64,000 nt of DNA from Vandiemenella viatica (taxonomy: Eukaryota > Arthropoda > Insecta > Orthoptera > Morabidae): positions 196,000,685-196,064,684 of the forward strand of contig CM061914.1 in the NCBI GenBank assembly GCA_031002005.1. Reading direction: 5' to 3'. Shown in pieces: positions 54,410 through 64,000 of this stretch. Position 1 is the stretch's first letter. Each line of letters begins with the position of its first letter. The notes under the pieces were generated by a model. That model did no database searches, was not told the DNA's origin, and saw nothing but the letters and a program-made list of their open reading frames with translations. Made by a program: the position numbers and the translations under genes.

Positions 54410-55305
54410 ATCTGAACTACATCTACATCTACATATATACTCTGCAATTCACAAAATTGTAAGTGGCAGAGGGTGCTCAGCACCAAAGCTAATCTCTTTG
54501 TTGTGCATTCCAATCCCTAATGGTACGAGGGTCGACGGAAAAAAGAATTCATATAAGAATCAGTGCGGCACCTTATTTCTATAATTATATCTTTCCTGTC
54601 ATTCCGGGTCAAATAGGTTGGTGGACGAAGTATTTCACTACACTCGTAAGTGAAAGTGGAAGTACGCATGTTTACCAATAAGATTAAACGAAACCTGTGT
54701 CGTCTATCTACCAGAGACTCCCAACCTAATCTACTAATCAGTTCTGTGACGCTTTCATAAGGACTGTAGCAAGCGGTCACGAATCGAGCGGCTCTTTTCT
54801 GTACTTTCTCTATAGTCTCAATCAACCGCTTACGAAACGGATCCCAAATGGCACAACAGTAGACCAAATGTGGACGCACAAGAGATTTGTACGCTATCTC
54901 CTTTGTTTGTTCATTACAATTTTTAAAGATTCTACCTAGGAATCGCAGCCTAGAATTAGCTGTACCTACTAACGAATTGTTGTGTATGTCCCATTTCATG
55001 TTCCTTTTTACTTTTACTCCAAAATATTTAATAGAATCGACAATATCAATAACTGAACTTTTTACCTTGTATTTCTGAACAATTTGATTCTTTTTGTTAG
55101 TTATGCTCACTGTCTACACTTTTTTACAATTTAGTGTAAGTTGCCACTCAGTGCACCAAGCTAAAATAACATCCAGATCGCGCTGAATTTCTAAACAATC
55201 GGCCAAATTCCTTACTTCCCTATAAATAACCGTATCATCAGCAAACAATCTAAAATGCTTTTCACTTTGTCTCCGAGATCGTTTATAAAAATTCGGCCGC
55301 TCTAT
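54410..55305 (-). pseudogene. CR1-like LINE family C fragment
   Basis: The - strand starts near FINDLGDKVKS (frameshifted) and LFADDTVIYREVRNL (catalytic FADD), then ILAWCTEWQLTLNCKKV, a stop/frameshift, KYFGVKVKRNMKWD, KSLVRPHLVYCCAIWDPF, KVQKRAARFVTACYSP and RCRTDSYMNSFF. The 3'UTR carries GGTGCTGAGCACCCTCTGCC and a GATGTAGATGTA tail. Resembles family A in domain order but is a distinct family. Confidence 0.85.
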
Positions 55306-55951
55306 AGTATGGTTACAGTTTAGGTAATTTGGGGAGGGGGGGGGGCACATTTTATTTGCACATTTTGAGGGAAAACTTTGTCCTCCGTAATAGAGGACTT
55401 ATGTAACCTCAACATTTAAGCTTATAGTTAATTTGTGTTAATTACGTTTTTTCCTTGTAGAATATTATTTGATTTTATACTGGTTGATGAGTAATTGATA
55501 AGGGCACTTTGTACTTATGTATTCGTGTTCCAATCTGTTGTAATCTTGTTTCTTCTAATCGTAGTGATTCTATTTTTGAATGCGGATTTGTCGTTAATTT
55601 AAAAATTTGTTCTGCAATATATGGAGTGGATGTCAAATTGTGGATTACCCTCACCGATGTGTCTCGTGGGGCGTTTAAGATTTGTCGAATAAATCTGTTT
55701 CGCAGTCGTTGTATGTGACGTAGGTTGGATTTGGATACCGTTCCCCACACCTGGCATCCGTATAACAGATATTGGAGGATTACTATTTTGTGTATCCGCA
55801 GCTTTGTTTCCATTGTCAGACTGTTGGAGGGCATTATCATGCCCAAATTTTGCGACAGGCGGAATCCTCCTCTTCTTCTGTTAAATACGTCTTGCTGATA
55901 TCTTAACTTAGTGTCAAGTGTAACCCCCAGGTACCGACAAGTGGTAACCCA

Positions 55952-56432
55952 ACGCATTCGGGAGGACGCGGGTTCGAATCCCCGTCCGGGCATCCAGATT
56001 TGGGTTTTCCATGGTTTCCCCAGATCACACCAGGCCAATGCCGGGATGCTTCCTTCAAAAAGGCCATGGCCGAATTCCTTTTTTTAAAAACTGCTTTACG
56101 TCTCTCAACAGCGAGGTCTTTTTAGAGACGGGAAAGGATGGGGGGCAAGTATGGGGGCAAAGAATGGGAAGGAATTCGGCCATGGCCTATTGAAGGAAGC
56201 ATCCCGGCACTTGCCTGTAGTGATTTGGGAAACCATGGAAAACCCAAATCTGGATGCGCGGACTGGGATTCGAACCGCCGTCCTCTCGAATGCGAGGCGA
56301 GAACGCTAACCGTTACACCGCCACGCTCGATGGCCGAATTCCTTTCCGTTCCTTGTTCCCAGTTCCATCCCGCCTCTAATGACCTTAGCCATCGACAAAG
56401 CGTAAAAGAGTAAGTAAAAAAAAAAAAAAAAA
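55952..56432 (+). mobile_element. tRNA-derived SINE, subfamily A, 5'-truncated, carrying a second SINE
   Basis: It begins ACGCATTCGGGAGGACGCGG, with B box GGTTCGAATCCCCGTCC, body, a SINE insertion at 56,082-56,329, then GTTCCTTGTTCCCAGTTCCA, CATCGACAAAGCG and an A tail. Target duplication GTAACCCA at 55,944-55,951 and 56,433-56,440 inside the jockey element. Confidence 0.88.
56082..56329 (-). mobile_element. tRNA-derived SINE, subfamily B, nested in a SINE
   Basis: The - strand has a GGCGGTGTAACGGTTAGCG A box and a GGTTCGAATCCCAGTCC B box, the common body, and the subfamily B 3' end (GAGAGACGTAAAGCAGTTTT). 16-bp duplication ATGGCCGAATTCCTTT at 56,066-56,081 and 56,330-56,345. Confidence 0.92.
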
Positions 56433-56600
56433 GTAACCCATAAATTGAAGTTGACTATTAATCTGTGGTGTTTTCCAAGTAAAATAAACGGCTGCACGTT
56501 TAGTAGCATTTATTTGGACTTTATTTAGCTTGCACCATTTTTCATCTAGTGTCTTCTGGATCCGTTCAATGTTGTTGTCAATGGTGTTAGTGGCGATCGA

Positions 56601-56873
56601 GGGGCACGGGACTCGGCTGCCCGCTATCCCGCTAGTGTTTGGCCCGCTGTTGTGACTGCCGCTGCCAGCCAAGGTGTCGGTGTTGTCCGACTGTCTCTTG
56701 TGTCGCTGTTTTGTGCGTGGGTGCGCGAAGCCATCCAGCTGCTTATCGACCGCACAGCTCAACACGCGCGCTCACACTGAAACGTCCTTACAAACTGCCC
56801 ACTTGTACACGAATGTCGTCGTCCGTTTTGCAAACATTAGTAAAGTTGGGTGAGTGGAGACTTCCCCGGCATA
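56601..56873. other. Unassigned GC-rich sequence
   Basis: A GC-rich stretch between the jockey relic and a Penelope terminus; no feature supported. Confidence 0.3.
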
Positions 56874-57212
56874 TCGATGCAACAAAATCTTCTCAGGTGT
56901 GCAGCCGGATGGTGGTGTAAAAACACGACGTTTCGACAGCTGACTCTACTGTCTTCATCAGGCAATTGGCGCCAGTCTGTGGAAGCAGCGGGCCGCGTAT
57001 AGAGCCAACGCTCTCGACCAATCAGAGCGAGTGGGCCTTCCAGCTGAAGGTGTAAAGGAGGTTCGATGGGTGACCAAGTCAATCGAGGCAGAGACAGTCA
57101 GCTGGTAACAACTAAAAGATACCTGATGAAGACAGCAGAGTCAGCTGTCGAACTGTCGTGTTTAAACCACCACCATCCGGCTGGACAGCCGAGAAGATTT
57201 TGTTCCATTAGT
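56874..57212. repeat. Inverted pair of Penelope-type termini with hammerhead-like cores
   Basis: The left arm, 56,874-56,963, is the inverse of 57,121-57,210 (CCGGATGGTGGTG / CACCACCATCCGG; GACAGCTGACTC / GAGTCAGCTGTC). On the - strand: CTGATGA (56,961-56,955), a spacer A, GACAG ... CTGTC stem, GAAA, then CGTC. The right arm, + strand: CTGATGA 57,123-57,129 with GACAG (57,131-57,135) pairing CTGTC (57,145-57,149), then GAAC (one A lost). About 157 bp of unrelated sequence separate the arms. Confidence 0.75.
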
Positions 57213-57313
57213 GAACTTCTCCACTGTGGCGTCTACTTCGATTTACCATCAGAGTTACCTCGAAGAAGAACGTAGCCGCAGATAATTAAATCAAAGAAAG
57301 ACTAAACAAAGAA

Positions 57314-57888
57314 CGAGGGCGTACCCAAAGAAACCGCAATTATTTTTAAAACCTACTATTTTCATTTTTTTTACAAAACAACCTTGTCCCTTTAAAATAC
57401 TCTCCATTACAACTAATACATTTGTGCCACCGGTACTTCCACTGTTAGAAACATTTTCTGTAGTTATCTTCAGAAATGGCTGACAGGTCCCTCCCAGTTT
57501 TTTTTTAGACCTCTTCAACGTTGTCAACTCTGTGTCCTTCAGTGCCCCTTTTCATGCGTGGCAACATGAGATAAAGTCGCACGGAGTCAGGTCAGGCGAG
57601 TAAGGTGCGTGGGGCAGCGGAACCATGCCATTTAAACTGCCTAACAGAGACAGCTGTGTGTGCAAGGTGCATTGTCGTGGTGGAAGAACCAGTCTCCTGT
57701 CTACGACAAACCGGGTCTTTTTTGACGAACACTGTTGCGTAATCTTCTTGAAAATTGCAAATAAAAAGGTCCTATTGATGGTCTGATATGGGGGAACAAA
57801 CTCTGAATGAACTACGCCCTTGGCATCAGAAAAGCATATTAGCGTTGTACAGCAGGGTATATGAAAGTTTCCTTTACAGGACATAACT
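57314..57888 (-). pseudogene. Mariner transposase relic
   Basis: Frame-broken - strand coding: FSDAKGVVHSEFVPPYQTIN (typical mariner segment before the second Asp), then PLPHAPYSPDLTPCDFIS (third Asp region) and LTTLKRSKKNWEG of the C-terminus. The DNAPAH block is deleted or mutated. The left end CGAGGGCGTACCCAAAGAAA resembles a mariner TIR. Same family as 1479-1916. Confidence 0.75.
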
Positions 57889-58207
57889 GATGTTCATAGT
57901 TTTGTGCTTTATCGCGGGACACCCCGTGTCATGTGGCGACCGTAACTGGGGTAATTCAGTTTGATAGAAATACAGCAGAAACGTGCTCCAAAAAGTTATC
58001 GACAGACTCCTGGTGTTTTGAGCTGTCGTTTTTAGAGTGGTTTGATGCATGCGTGCATCACTTGGTTGCTGTTGTTGTTGTTGTTAGGGCTTTACGGCGC
58101 GTCGACAGCGGGGTCTATCCATCACTTGGCTTTACTGATGCGGGTGATTGATGCAGCTAAGAATACGAGAGTGAGGTGTTCGGCAGTTTAGCAACATCCA
58201 CACTGAC
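57889..58207. other. Unassigned; short (TTG)n microsatellite
   Basis: TTGCTGTTGTTGTTGTTGTT at about 58,066-58,086. No other feature. Confidence 0.4.
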
Positions 58208-58460
58208 TTTTTTTTTTTTTTTTTACTTATGGCTTTACGCCTCGTCGACGTCGAGGTCATTAGAGGCGGGATGGGATTTCGGACAAGGAAAGGAAGGAAT
58301 TCAGTCATGGCCTTTTGAACGAAGCATCTGGACATTCGCCTGGAGTGATTTGGGGGAGGAAACCATGGAAAACCCAAATCTGGATGCCGGGACGCGGATT
58401 CGAACCCGCGTCCTCCCGAATGCGAGGCCAGAGCGTTAAGCACTCACCCACGACGCTCGG
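58208..58460 (-). mobile_element. tRNA-derived SINE, subfamily A, full length
   Basis: The - strand begins CCGAGCGTCGTGGGTGAGTG, with GCGGGTTCGAATCCGCGT (B box), the common body, GACGTCGACGAGGCGTAAAG and a T17 tract (A tail on the - strand) at 58,208-58,224. No clear target duplication. Confidence 0.88.
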
Positions 58461-58790
58461 TCATTCAGACTGAGTGCTGTCGGCTGGAGTGCTGGCTTCC
58501 GTCTGGTAAACGTGTTACCGGTCACTGACCCCACACGTGTGCTGCCTGCTCAGACCACACCACACACTCAGTACATCAGCTGGCGGTAACACGTGACACG
58601 AGCACTGTGATGTCGAGCACAAGAACAAAGAAAATACCTACGCACTCGTCCAAGACCAACAACCGATTTGCACTGGAGATACTACATACCTAATTGATCG
58701 AACCTCAAGTATTTTTCCCAACTATGTATATCGCAAAGTTACGTTCCTTGATCTACCGTATAATTTCGTAAACTCACTAACTCACTCTTT
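58461..58790. other. Unassigned sequence
   Basis: Nothing recognised. Confidence 0.3.
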
Positions 58791-59426
58791 CACTCACCTC
58801 GATAGCTATTGGCTGGATAACTGTGACGTCACGCACCAGCCTTCGTTCAAAAAATTAATACTGACCAGTTCGAAAAATTCGAGCTTATGTCCACCATTTA
58901 AAAGCTAAGCAATTGCTACCAAATTAATTGCCATAACACATTGATTAAGTTTCCTTTTTGTAGTATTGCATATTTATTTAACAAAAAGTGTCGGTAAACT
59001 TTGCAGTTGAAAAAACGTGGTCTGCTTTCCAGTAACATTTCGCTACAGAAAATAACATAAAAACTTTCAAAAATCTTAAGTTACCTGTGTTCTCTGCTGT
59101 GACCACGAATGCCAATTGTCGTTCCGGCCTACGATAAATTCCAATTTAAATAATTATTTGTTTTCAATAATGTTGCTGCTTGGCCGAAGTTTATACATTA
59201 CGGTTTATTTGCTTTTTAGGTGTCTTAGGTGTTTTACTGACCACTTTCGTTAATGGTCTTTGTTTATGTTCGCTGTGCATGAGTTAAATAAAACCAAATA
59301 TGTTATCGAATCGAGTATTCTGGCAATTCATTACTTCAGAGTTGCTTAAATACTTATTGATGTGAAATCTGTATTAAGTTACGGATATTGTGACCAAAGA
59401 TTACATTATAAATGTTTGAAGAGACT

Positions 59427-59469
<43 letters not shown>

Positions 59470-59775
59470 AACAAAATTCTTCAAATATTGCCAAGTAAAC
59501 TTTTGGGGTCAAATTCGTATTTTAGCAAGTATGAATCTAGCAACCACGATCTTAATTGAAACAATTATACGATAGCGTCATCACCTGTGTCCGTGTTTGA
59601 AACGGGTATTAAGATTTCTGAGTTCTTCAGGCTCTTGAGATTTTATTGACTCTAGGCCTGAAATAGTCCAAGTTCCTATTTGGCCGGCCAGATCTGTCGT
59701 AATCTTTTACCCTAATAACTGTAACTATTCTAAACCCATGACGATACAGAAAAAACAATCCTGGGCTTACACTAG
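58791..59775 (+). repeat. 1-kb dispersed repeat R1, copy d
   Basis: Starts CACTCACCTCGATAGCTATT, collinear with copies a-c, with an internal A37 tract (59,430-59,466), and ends GGGCTTACACTAG followed by T. No ORF; terminal hairpin degenerate. Confidence 0.85.
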
Positions 59776-60099
59776 TTGTGCAATCATGTTTAAATGAATA
59801 TTGGTTTTAAAAGTGTTTCTCTAAACAAATTTTCTTTATAAATTGGCAGCAGGTGGGCTTCCTGTGATTTGTTACTCTCTTGGAGTTGAGCGGGGGGGCG
59901 GGCATATGTTAAGGAACTCATGCGGAACTAACGCAAGCTGACTGCGTTGTTTAACGATAACATGCTCTGCAAGGTGTCCGGAAAAACAGTGTTTTCTCAT
60001 TCGATGCGAGACAGACCTGCCGTAATTTATTCAGCCTTCAACGTTTCAATGGTTCAAGGCTTAGGAATGACACACAGACTGTCAACGTAGAGATAACAG
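59776..60099. other. Unassigned sequence
   Basis: Nothing recognised. Confidence 0.3.
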
Positions 60100-60822
60100 T
60101 GGGGACTGCACGACTTTCACAACCTACGCGAAATTAGCACTAACCTGTTGAAATATGGTTTTATTGCTTCGTAAATACGTCCTCTTCACGTTTTGCGCTC
60201 TTGTTTTGACGAAAACTTGACAGGAATTTGAATAAAAATGCCAAAATATGACAGCGACGCACAGCCATTACCATACATGCCGCAAGCGTTCAAAAGCCAG
60301 TGACTGTTGGTTTAATCCTCTGTTATGATATTTTCTTGCCGTTTCAACTTTTCTCCGCTGTAAAAAGTCACACAAAATTGCCAAATAGACTATATTTAAC
60401 CGAGTTGCAATACGGTAATTACCACCATCTTATAACGGAACGAACAATCAGAGATAATCGATTGCTTCCGTTCTAAACAAATACGCCATTTCGGTGATGG
60501 ATGCCACAGAATTTAAATCTTGTAACTTTTTTCTCTTGCTCTAAACCGTATTTCAACCTAACCACGAACTGCCTGACAAAACGAAACCTTTTAGGTTGAT
60601 ATAATCCCTGTACCGATAGTTTTTATGTTATTTTTGAAGTGCTAATAGTATTTTGCAGTTCTGCAGGGTCTCATATTTCGGCATTTTTAATTAAATTTCT
60701 GGCAAATTTTCCCCAAAACAAGAAAGCATAAAGCGAAGAGGACATATTGACGAAGCAATAAAACCAAATTTCAAAAAGTTAGTACTTAATTCGCGAAGGT
60801 TGCGAAAGACGTGCAGTCCCCA
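60100..60822. mobile_element. 723-bp MITE with about 155-bp TIRs
   Basis: Begins TGGGGACTGCACGACTTTCA and ends with the inverse (GACGTGCAGTCCCCA). The inverted repeats continue through GGTTTTATTGCTTCGT and GTCCTCTTC to AAAAATGCC, about 155 bp per side. No ORF in the 410-bp centre. A single copy in this window; superfamily unknown. Confidence 0.75.
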
Positions 60823-61418
60823 TAATAGTTGTTACGTTTTCTGATTTTGAATGCGGAACCCTGCAGTTCCTCCATGTAAAGAGTGATTGCACAGAACATT
60901 TCACTGCCCAGGTTACAGTAATCAATTTAATAAGACAAAAGTATTCATGTCGAAGCATCCAGTTATTGCACAACAAGCAATATGAACCACTGCAACTTGG
61001 ATGGAGTCGATTGCTGACTTCAGATTGGCCTAACGGGACGGTGGCTAGACGGAGTGTGTTCCTGGCTACTGCTGTGTCGACGCGTCGTTCGCGAGTAAGG
61101 CTGGCCGTGCAGTGGACGCGTATACGCGCGAGTACGCCTGTATACGCGCGAACAAATCACTCCAATACAAACACGGGGAATGTAATGTGACTCCGTCCAT
61201 TGTGAGCGCTCGAGTCTGGGACTGTTCGCGCGAACACGCGATGGATGTTGAGAATGTAAAGGCGCCGACAGACATATTTTTGAGCTCCAACAATCACGGA
61301 AACGATACTAAGCGAACAAAAAGAATAAAACCTTACACACAATTACTTTAAATCATTAGGAAACGTTTTTAAATGAAAATATATACAAGCACATAGCAGC
61401 ATATTTACGAAACCAAAC
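60823..61418. other. Unassigned; CpG-palindrome cluster at 61,108-61,155
   Basis: CAGTGGACGCGTATACGCGC and GTATACGCGCGAACAAATC form short palindromes. A related, inverted-order cluster sits at 62,027-62,111. No coding feature. Confidence 0.4.
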
Positions 61419-61660
61419 CGAGCGTGGTGGGTGAACGGTTAACGCTCTGGCCTCGCATTCGGGAGGACGCGGGTTCGAATCCCCGTCCGGGCATCCAGAT
61501 TTGGGTTTTCCATGGTTTCCCAAATCACTCCAGGCGAATGCCGGGATGCTTCCTTCAAAAAGGCCATGACCGAATTCCTTCTCCTTCCTTTCCCTCAGTC
61601 CGATCCCGCCTCTAATGACCTTAGCCGTCGACGAGGCGTAAAAAAAAAGAAAGAAAAACC
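61419..61660 (+). mobile_element. tRNA-derived SINE, subfamily A, reference copy with TSD
   Basis: Complete: CGAGCGTGGTGGGTGAACGG head, GCGGGTTCGAATCCCCGTCC B box, body CATCCAGATTTGGGTTTTCC ... GGGATGCTTCCTTCAAAAAG, and 3' end GCCGTCGACGAGGCG with A tail. Perfect 11-bp duplication CGAAACCAAAC at 61,408-61,418 and 61,661-61,671. Best copy for defining the family. Confidence 0.95.
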
Positions 61661-61671
61661 CGAAACCAAAC

Positions 61672-62374
61672 ATTTCTAAAAAAAATTCAAAATCTCATTC
61701 AAAACATTATGGCGCACATAACATGTTTAATTACATTTTCGAGATAAACTTAAATAACTAATGCGGTATAAGATTAAAATGAATTAAAAAGTCGACCGTG
61801 TCGCCAATCATACGATGTGTGAATGGAAAATTTTGCCGATCTAGTGCCTAAACAAAAATAAATTAACGATTATTTTTTTAGTTAAAAAGTAAATAAATAT
61901 ATAATATTAAGGAATTATTGTTCTATTTTCTTTTGTTACGTTCACTGACATCAAGAAGAAATGGTATAGGTTGCGGAGTGCAATGGAGAACTGGTGACAG
62001 AGTCACTGGAATCTGCTTTCAGTGGACGAGGTGTCATCGCGCCAATACAGTCCTTGCGAATACGGGCGTATTCGCGCGAACATGCTCGTATTTCGCGTGC
62101 ACTGGAGGGCCGGCCTAACAGTTTGGTAGGCAGCGCTGGGTGCAGTGGATTCTGAGGCGACCAATATCCCCCCCCCCCCCGTCCTTTGTGTGCTTTGATC
62201 CGCCGCCGACAAAGTCCGCTCCAGAATGTCTCCGCCGGCCAAATCGACTGCGCAGACTCTCTCCACACTTCCCGACTGCTTCACAAACTGATTCGAAACC
62301 ATGCGGAAATTCACTTTGACGCCTTAAAAATTTGTTAGTGTTCGTTATGTTGAAAATAAGATGTCACTCACTTA
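61672..62374. other. Unassigned; small CAGTG...CACTG element and C tract
   Basis: 62,027-62,105 starts CAGTGGACGAGG and ends TTTCGCGTGCACTG, possibly a tiny hAT-like remnant. A C13 tract lies at 62,168-62,180. Nothing else recognised. Confidence 0.35.
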
Positions 62375-63148
62375 CAAGGGACATCTTTGCCCTCGAACGT
62401 ACGGACCCGTACGAAAACATTCTTACAATAACGAGCGATCGTAAACAAAACAGCGGTGTGTGTCATTTCCATGCAGAACTTTCCATTCTAACTCAAGCTA
62501 CGTACTGACTTTTAACTCTGCAGTGTACAAAACCACAAGTGAAGATACATGATCGTTATTTTATCATGAAACTTCGCTCTGTGATTTACAATCAATTTGC
62601 TGCACCTACGTATAAGCCCATGTTGCAATATGCTTGGCGAAATCCAGGTTATGACATTGACATACCAACATCATCATTTGAAAATGTGATAAGTGTGGCT
62701 TTCGATATTGGACTGCGTGAATGCGAAAGTGATTTGGAATGTGATAACGTGGCTTTAGTGAGGTGTGCACATTGTTCTCTTCCACTTTGTTTTAACCACT
62801 ACATCGAAATCCCGCATCTGCACTTTGAGGACTAATATAAGCACTATCAGGTGTGTGGTACTGCTGTATATGCGTGTTTTTCCGCTATATTAAGTTCTTT
62901 AAACAGAGAGTTTTTGGCACTGTTGATTGAAAAAGTAATGATACACTGACGTAATTGAATTACGTATAATTTCCTTCATATGGTATTGATATCTTGTTAC
63001 TTTGTTTCTCTTTATTGAAATGTTACTTCAGGTAGAATGCAACGTTCTGCATGGAAATGACACACACCACTGTTTTGTTTATGATCGCTTGTTGTTGTAA
63101 ACATGTTTTCGTGCGGTTCCGAGCACTCGAGGTCAAAGCTGTCCCTTG
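62375..63148. mobile_element. 774-bp transposon with long TIRs and 3-bp TSD, copy 2
   Basis: Same structure as 29,590-30,362: starts CAAGGGACATCTTTGCC, ends with the inverse, inner TIR block CATTTCCATGCAGAAC / GTTCTGCATGGAAATG. TTA flanks at 62,372-62,374 and 63,149-63,151. Encodes the same ORF. Confidence 0.88.
62539..62835 (+). CDS. 98-codon ORF of the long-TIR transposon, copy 2
   Basis: Open over its full length with the same start and stop as the copy at 29,755-30,051, and the same Cys/His end VALVRCAHCSLPLCFNHY. It is intact in both copies, although both elements are diverged, which is the main reason to list it as coding. Function unknown. Confidence 0.5.
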   Translation: MKIHDRYFIMKLRSVIYNQFAAPTYKPMLQYAWRNPGYDIDIPTSSFENVISVAFDIGLRECESDLECDNVALVRCAHCSLPLCFNHYIEIPHLHFED

Positions 63149-63151
63149 TTA

Positions 63152-63220
63152 GCTGCCCGGTGGCTCAGTGGTTAAGGTGTCCGACGGGAGACCGAAACGT
63201 TCTCGGCTCCAAATATGGAG
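63152..63220 (+). mobile_element. Partial head of the second SINE family
   Basis: CCCGGTGGCTCAGTGGTTAA and GGGAGACCGAAACGTTCTCG follow the head at 16,936-16,985; the B box is degraded and the body is absent. Confidence 0.5.
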
Positions 63221-64000
63221 GATGTAGCATCAATAAGATTGAAGAAAGTCAGGTACAAAATTTGCCGGAACCGCTTCGAATAAAGGGTAGGCAGTGCCGC
63301 CGTTGACTCGACTTGGCTGCATACTCACTTCGTCTTTCAGGTGAAGTGGTACAGAGTAAAAGTAATGCAAAGTAACAACACAGTGTGACGCGGCGGCCCG
63401 TATCATCTCCCATCAGCCACCGCGAACAGCTCTTATCACTTCCGGAGATACTGACAGACATATATGCTCCTTGCCTACCTTCTGCGATTCACATCTCAGT
63501 TCGGACGATAGTATGTTACGAATTTTAATACAAATACAGCTGCCTGCAACTTATAACTATGTATATCGTTATATCTTTGCATTTCGTGTATCCCATGTTA
63601 TGTGAAACGAGGTTCCACAGTGAGTAGTTTGTAATTTAACTGCTGCATAGTTTCAGTTGGTAGAATACGATACTCAATGTTAGCAGTTGGTAATACTGCC
63701 TCAGTTGCACTAGACGCTAGCTATGGCGGCTAGTGTATGTGTGTGAGTGATGTGTTAATGTTCACAGGACATTCGGATTGTTGGCATTAAGGCCCCTGAG
63801 AGGTGACTGACAAAAAGTTGTTGTGATTGTGAAATAGTGTTTGCCGAAGAGTTAATATTGTAAAAGCTTAAGAAAAAACTGACTACGAAATATACCTAGT
63901 AAATAATATTGAAAGTGGATATTTGTTATATCGATGTTTTTCAAACTTTTCCCATCAGCAATTGAAGTTTCGTGTTTTTCTATTAAACTTCGTGTAACAT
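63221..64000. other. Unassigned sequence
   Basis: No ORF or repeat partner I can support. Confidence 0.3.

Larger units (their letters stand above)
55345..56600 (-). pseudogene. Jockey-clade LINE fragment split by nested SINEs
   Basis: 56,600-56,433: IERIQKTLDEKWCKLNKVQI, NATKRAAVYFTWKTPQ. It continues after the SINEs (55,951 down): CRYLGVTLDTKLRYQQDVF, LRIHKIVILQYLLYGCQVWG, SNLRHIQRLRNRFIRQILNA and HNLTSTPYIAEQIFKL to a stop at 55,475. The order YLGVTLD, YGxQVWG, LQRxxNxFxRxIxNAP is jockey-like. The 3'UTR reaches an AATAAA-like end near 55,350. The RT core upstream of 56,600 is missing. Confidence 0.8.

Noticed and set aside
1..64000. CRISPR arrays, bacterial operons, phage genes
   Set aside because: No regularly spaced short repeats, no ribosome binding sites ahead of ORFs and no prokaryotic gene families; all signals are eukaryotic mobile elements.

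Overview
This window looks like nuclear DNA of a large-genome arthropod, most likely an insect. Non-LTR retrotransposons (CR1/L2-like, RTE and jockey clades), Penelope-like elements, mariner and hAT elements, a Helitron helicase relic and tRNA-derived SINEs are all packed together, with almost no host coding sequence. There is no bacterial gene layout: no operons, ribosome binding sites or CRISPR. The SINE and LINE mixture fits a large-genome insect lineage such as Polyneoptera, but I cannot name the species. The only convincing host-gene signal is at 17.2-18.54 kb on the + strand: a CpG-rich promoter-like stretch with a CRE and two E-boxes, a directly repeated 5'UTR/start-codon unit, and a 44-codon first coding exon that ends at a GTGAGT splice donor. 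If that exon is real, everything from 18,534 to the window end is probably its first intron. Layout: 0-3.3 kb is a decayed jockey element carrying a hAT MITE (8-bp target duplication) and a mariner relic (TA flanks), then an RTE relic. 3.7-4.4 kb is an LTR-like repeat. 5.3-8.9 kb is the best-preserved LINE (CR1-like family A, - strand), with an ORF1 esterase domain, APE endonuclease and reverse transcriptase, broken by one stop and one frameshift. It abuts a Helitron helicase fragment at 8.9-9.5 kb. 10-15 kb holds jockey, CR1 and RTE fragments. 16.4-17.2 kb holds a MITE and a second SINE family. 18.6-20.9 kb is an unclassified 1-kb repeat split by another LINE. 21-26.6 kb holds an LTR-like repeat, LINE pieces, an RTE relic, a Harbinger-like MITE and a CR1-like family B LINE. 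27.1-27.7 kb is a Penelope GIY-YIG relic. 28.3-29.3 kb is a LINE with two dated insertions. 29.6-30.4 and 62.4-63.1 kb are two copies of a 773/774-bp element with about 130-bp terminal inverted repeats, 3-bp TNA target duplications and the same 98-codon ORF. 34.8-36.1 kb is a full-length but broken mariner. 39.7-41.3 kb is an RTE inserted into a CR1. 42-64 kb holds more copies of the 1-kb repeat, LTR-like repeats, a 1.5-kb long-TIR element with a Cys-rich coding relic, nested SINEs in a jockey element, a mariner relic and a 723-bp MITE. The features of most interest are (i) recurrent inverted pairs of Penelope termini with a hammerhead-ribozyme-like core, (ii) a 1-kb repeat family whose four copies all end in ACTAG before T, (iii) a SINE body module shared with, and apparently exchanged with, the 3'UTR of the CR1-like LINE, and (iv) the tandem duplication of the putative first exon. 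All family calls were made by eye from translated motifs and pairwise comparison inside the window; no database was searched.
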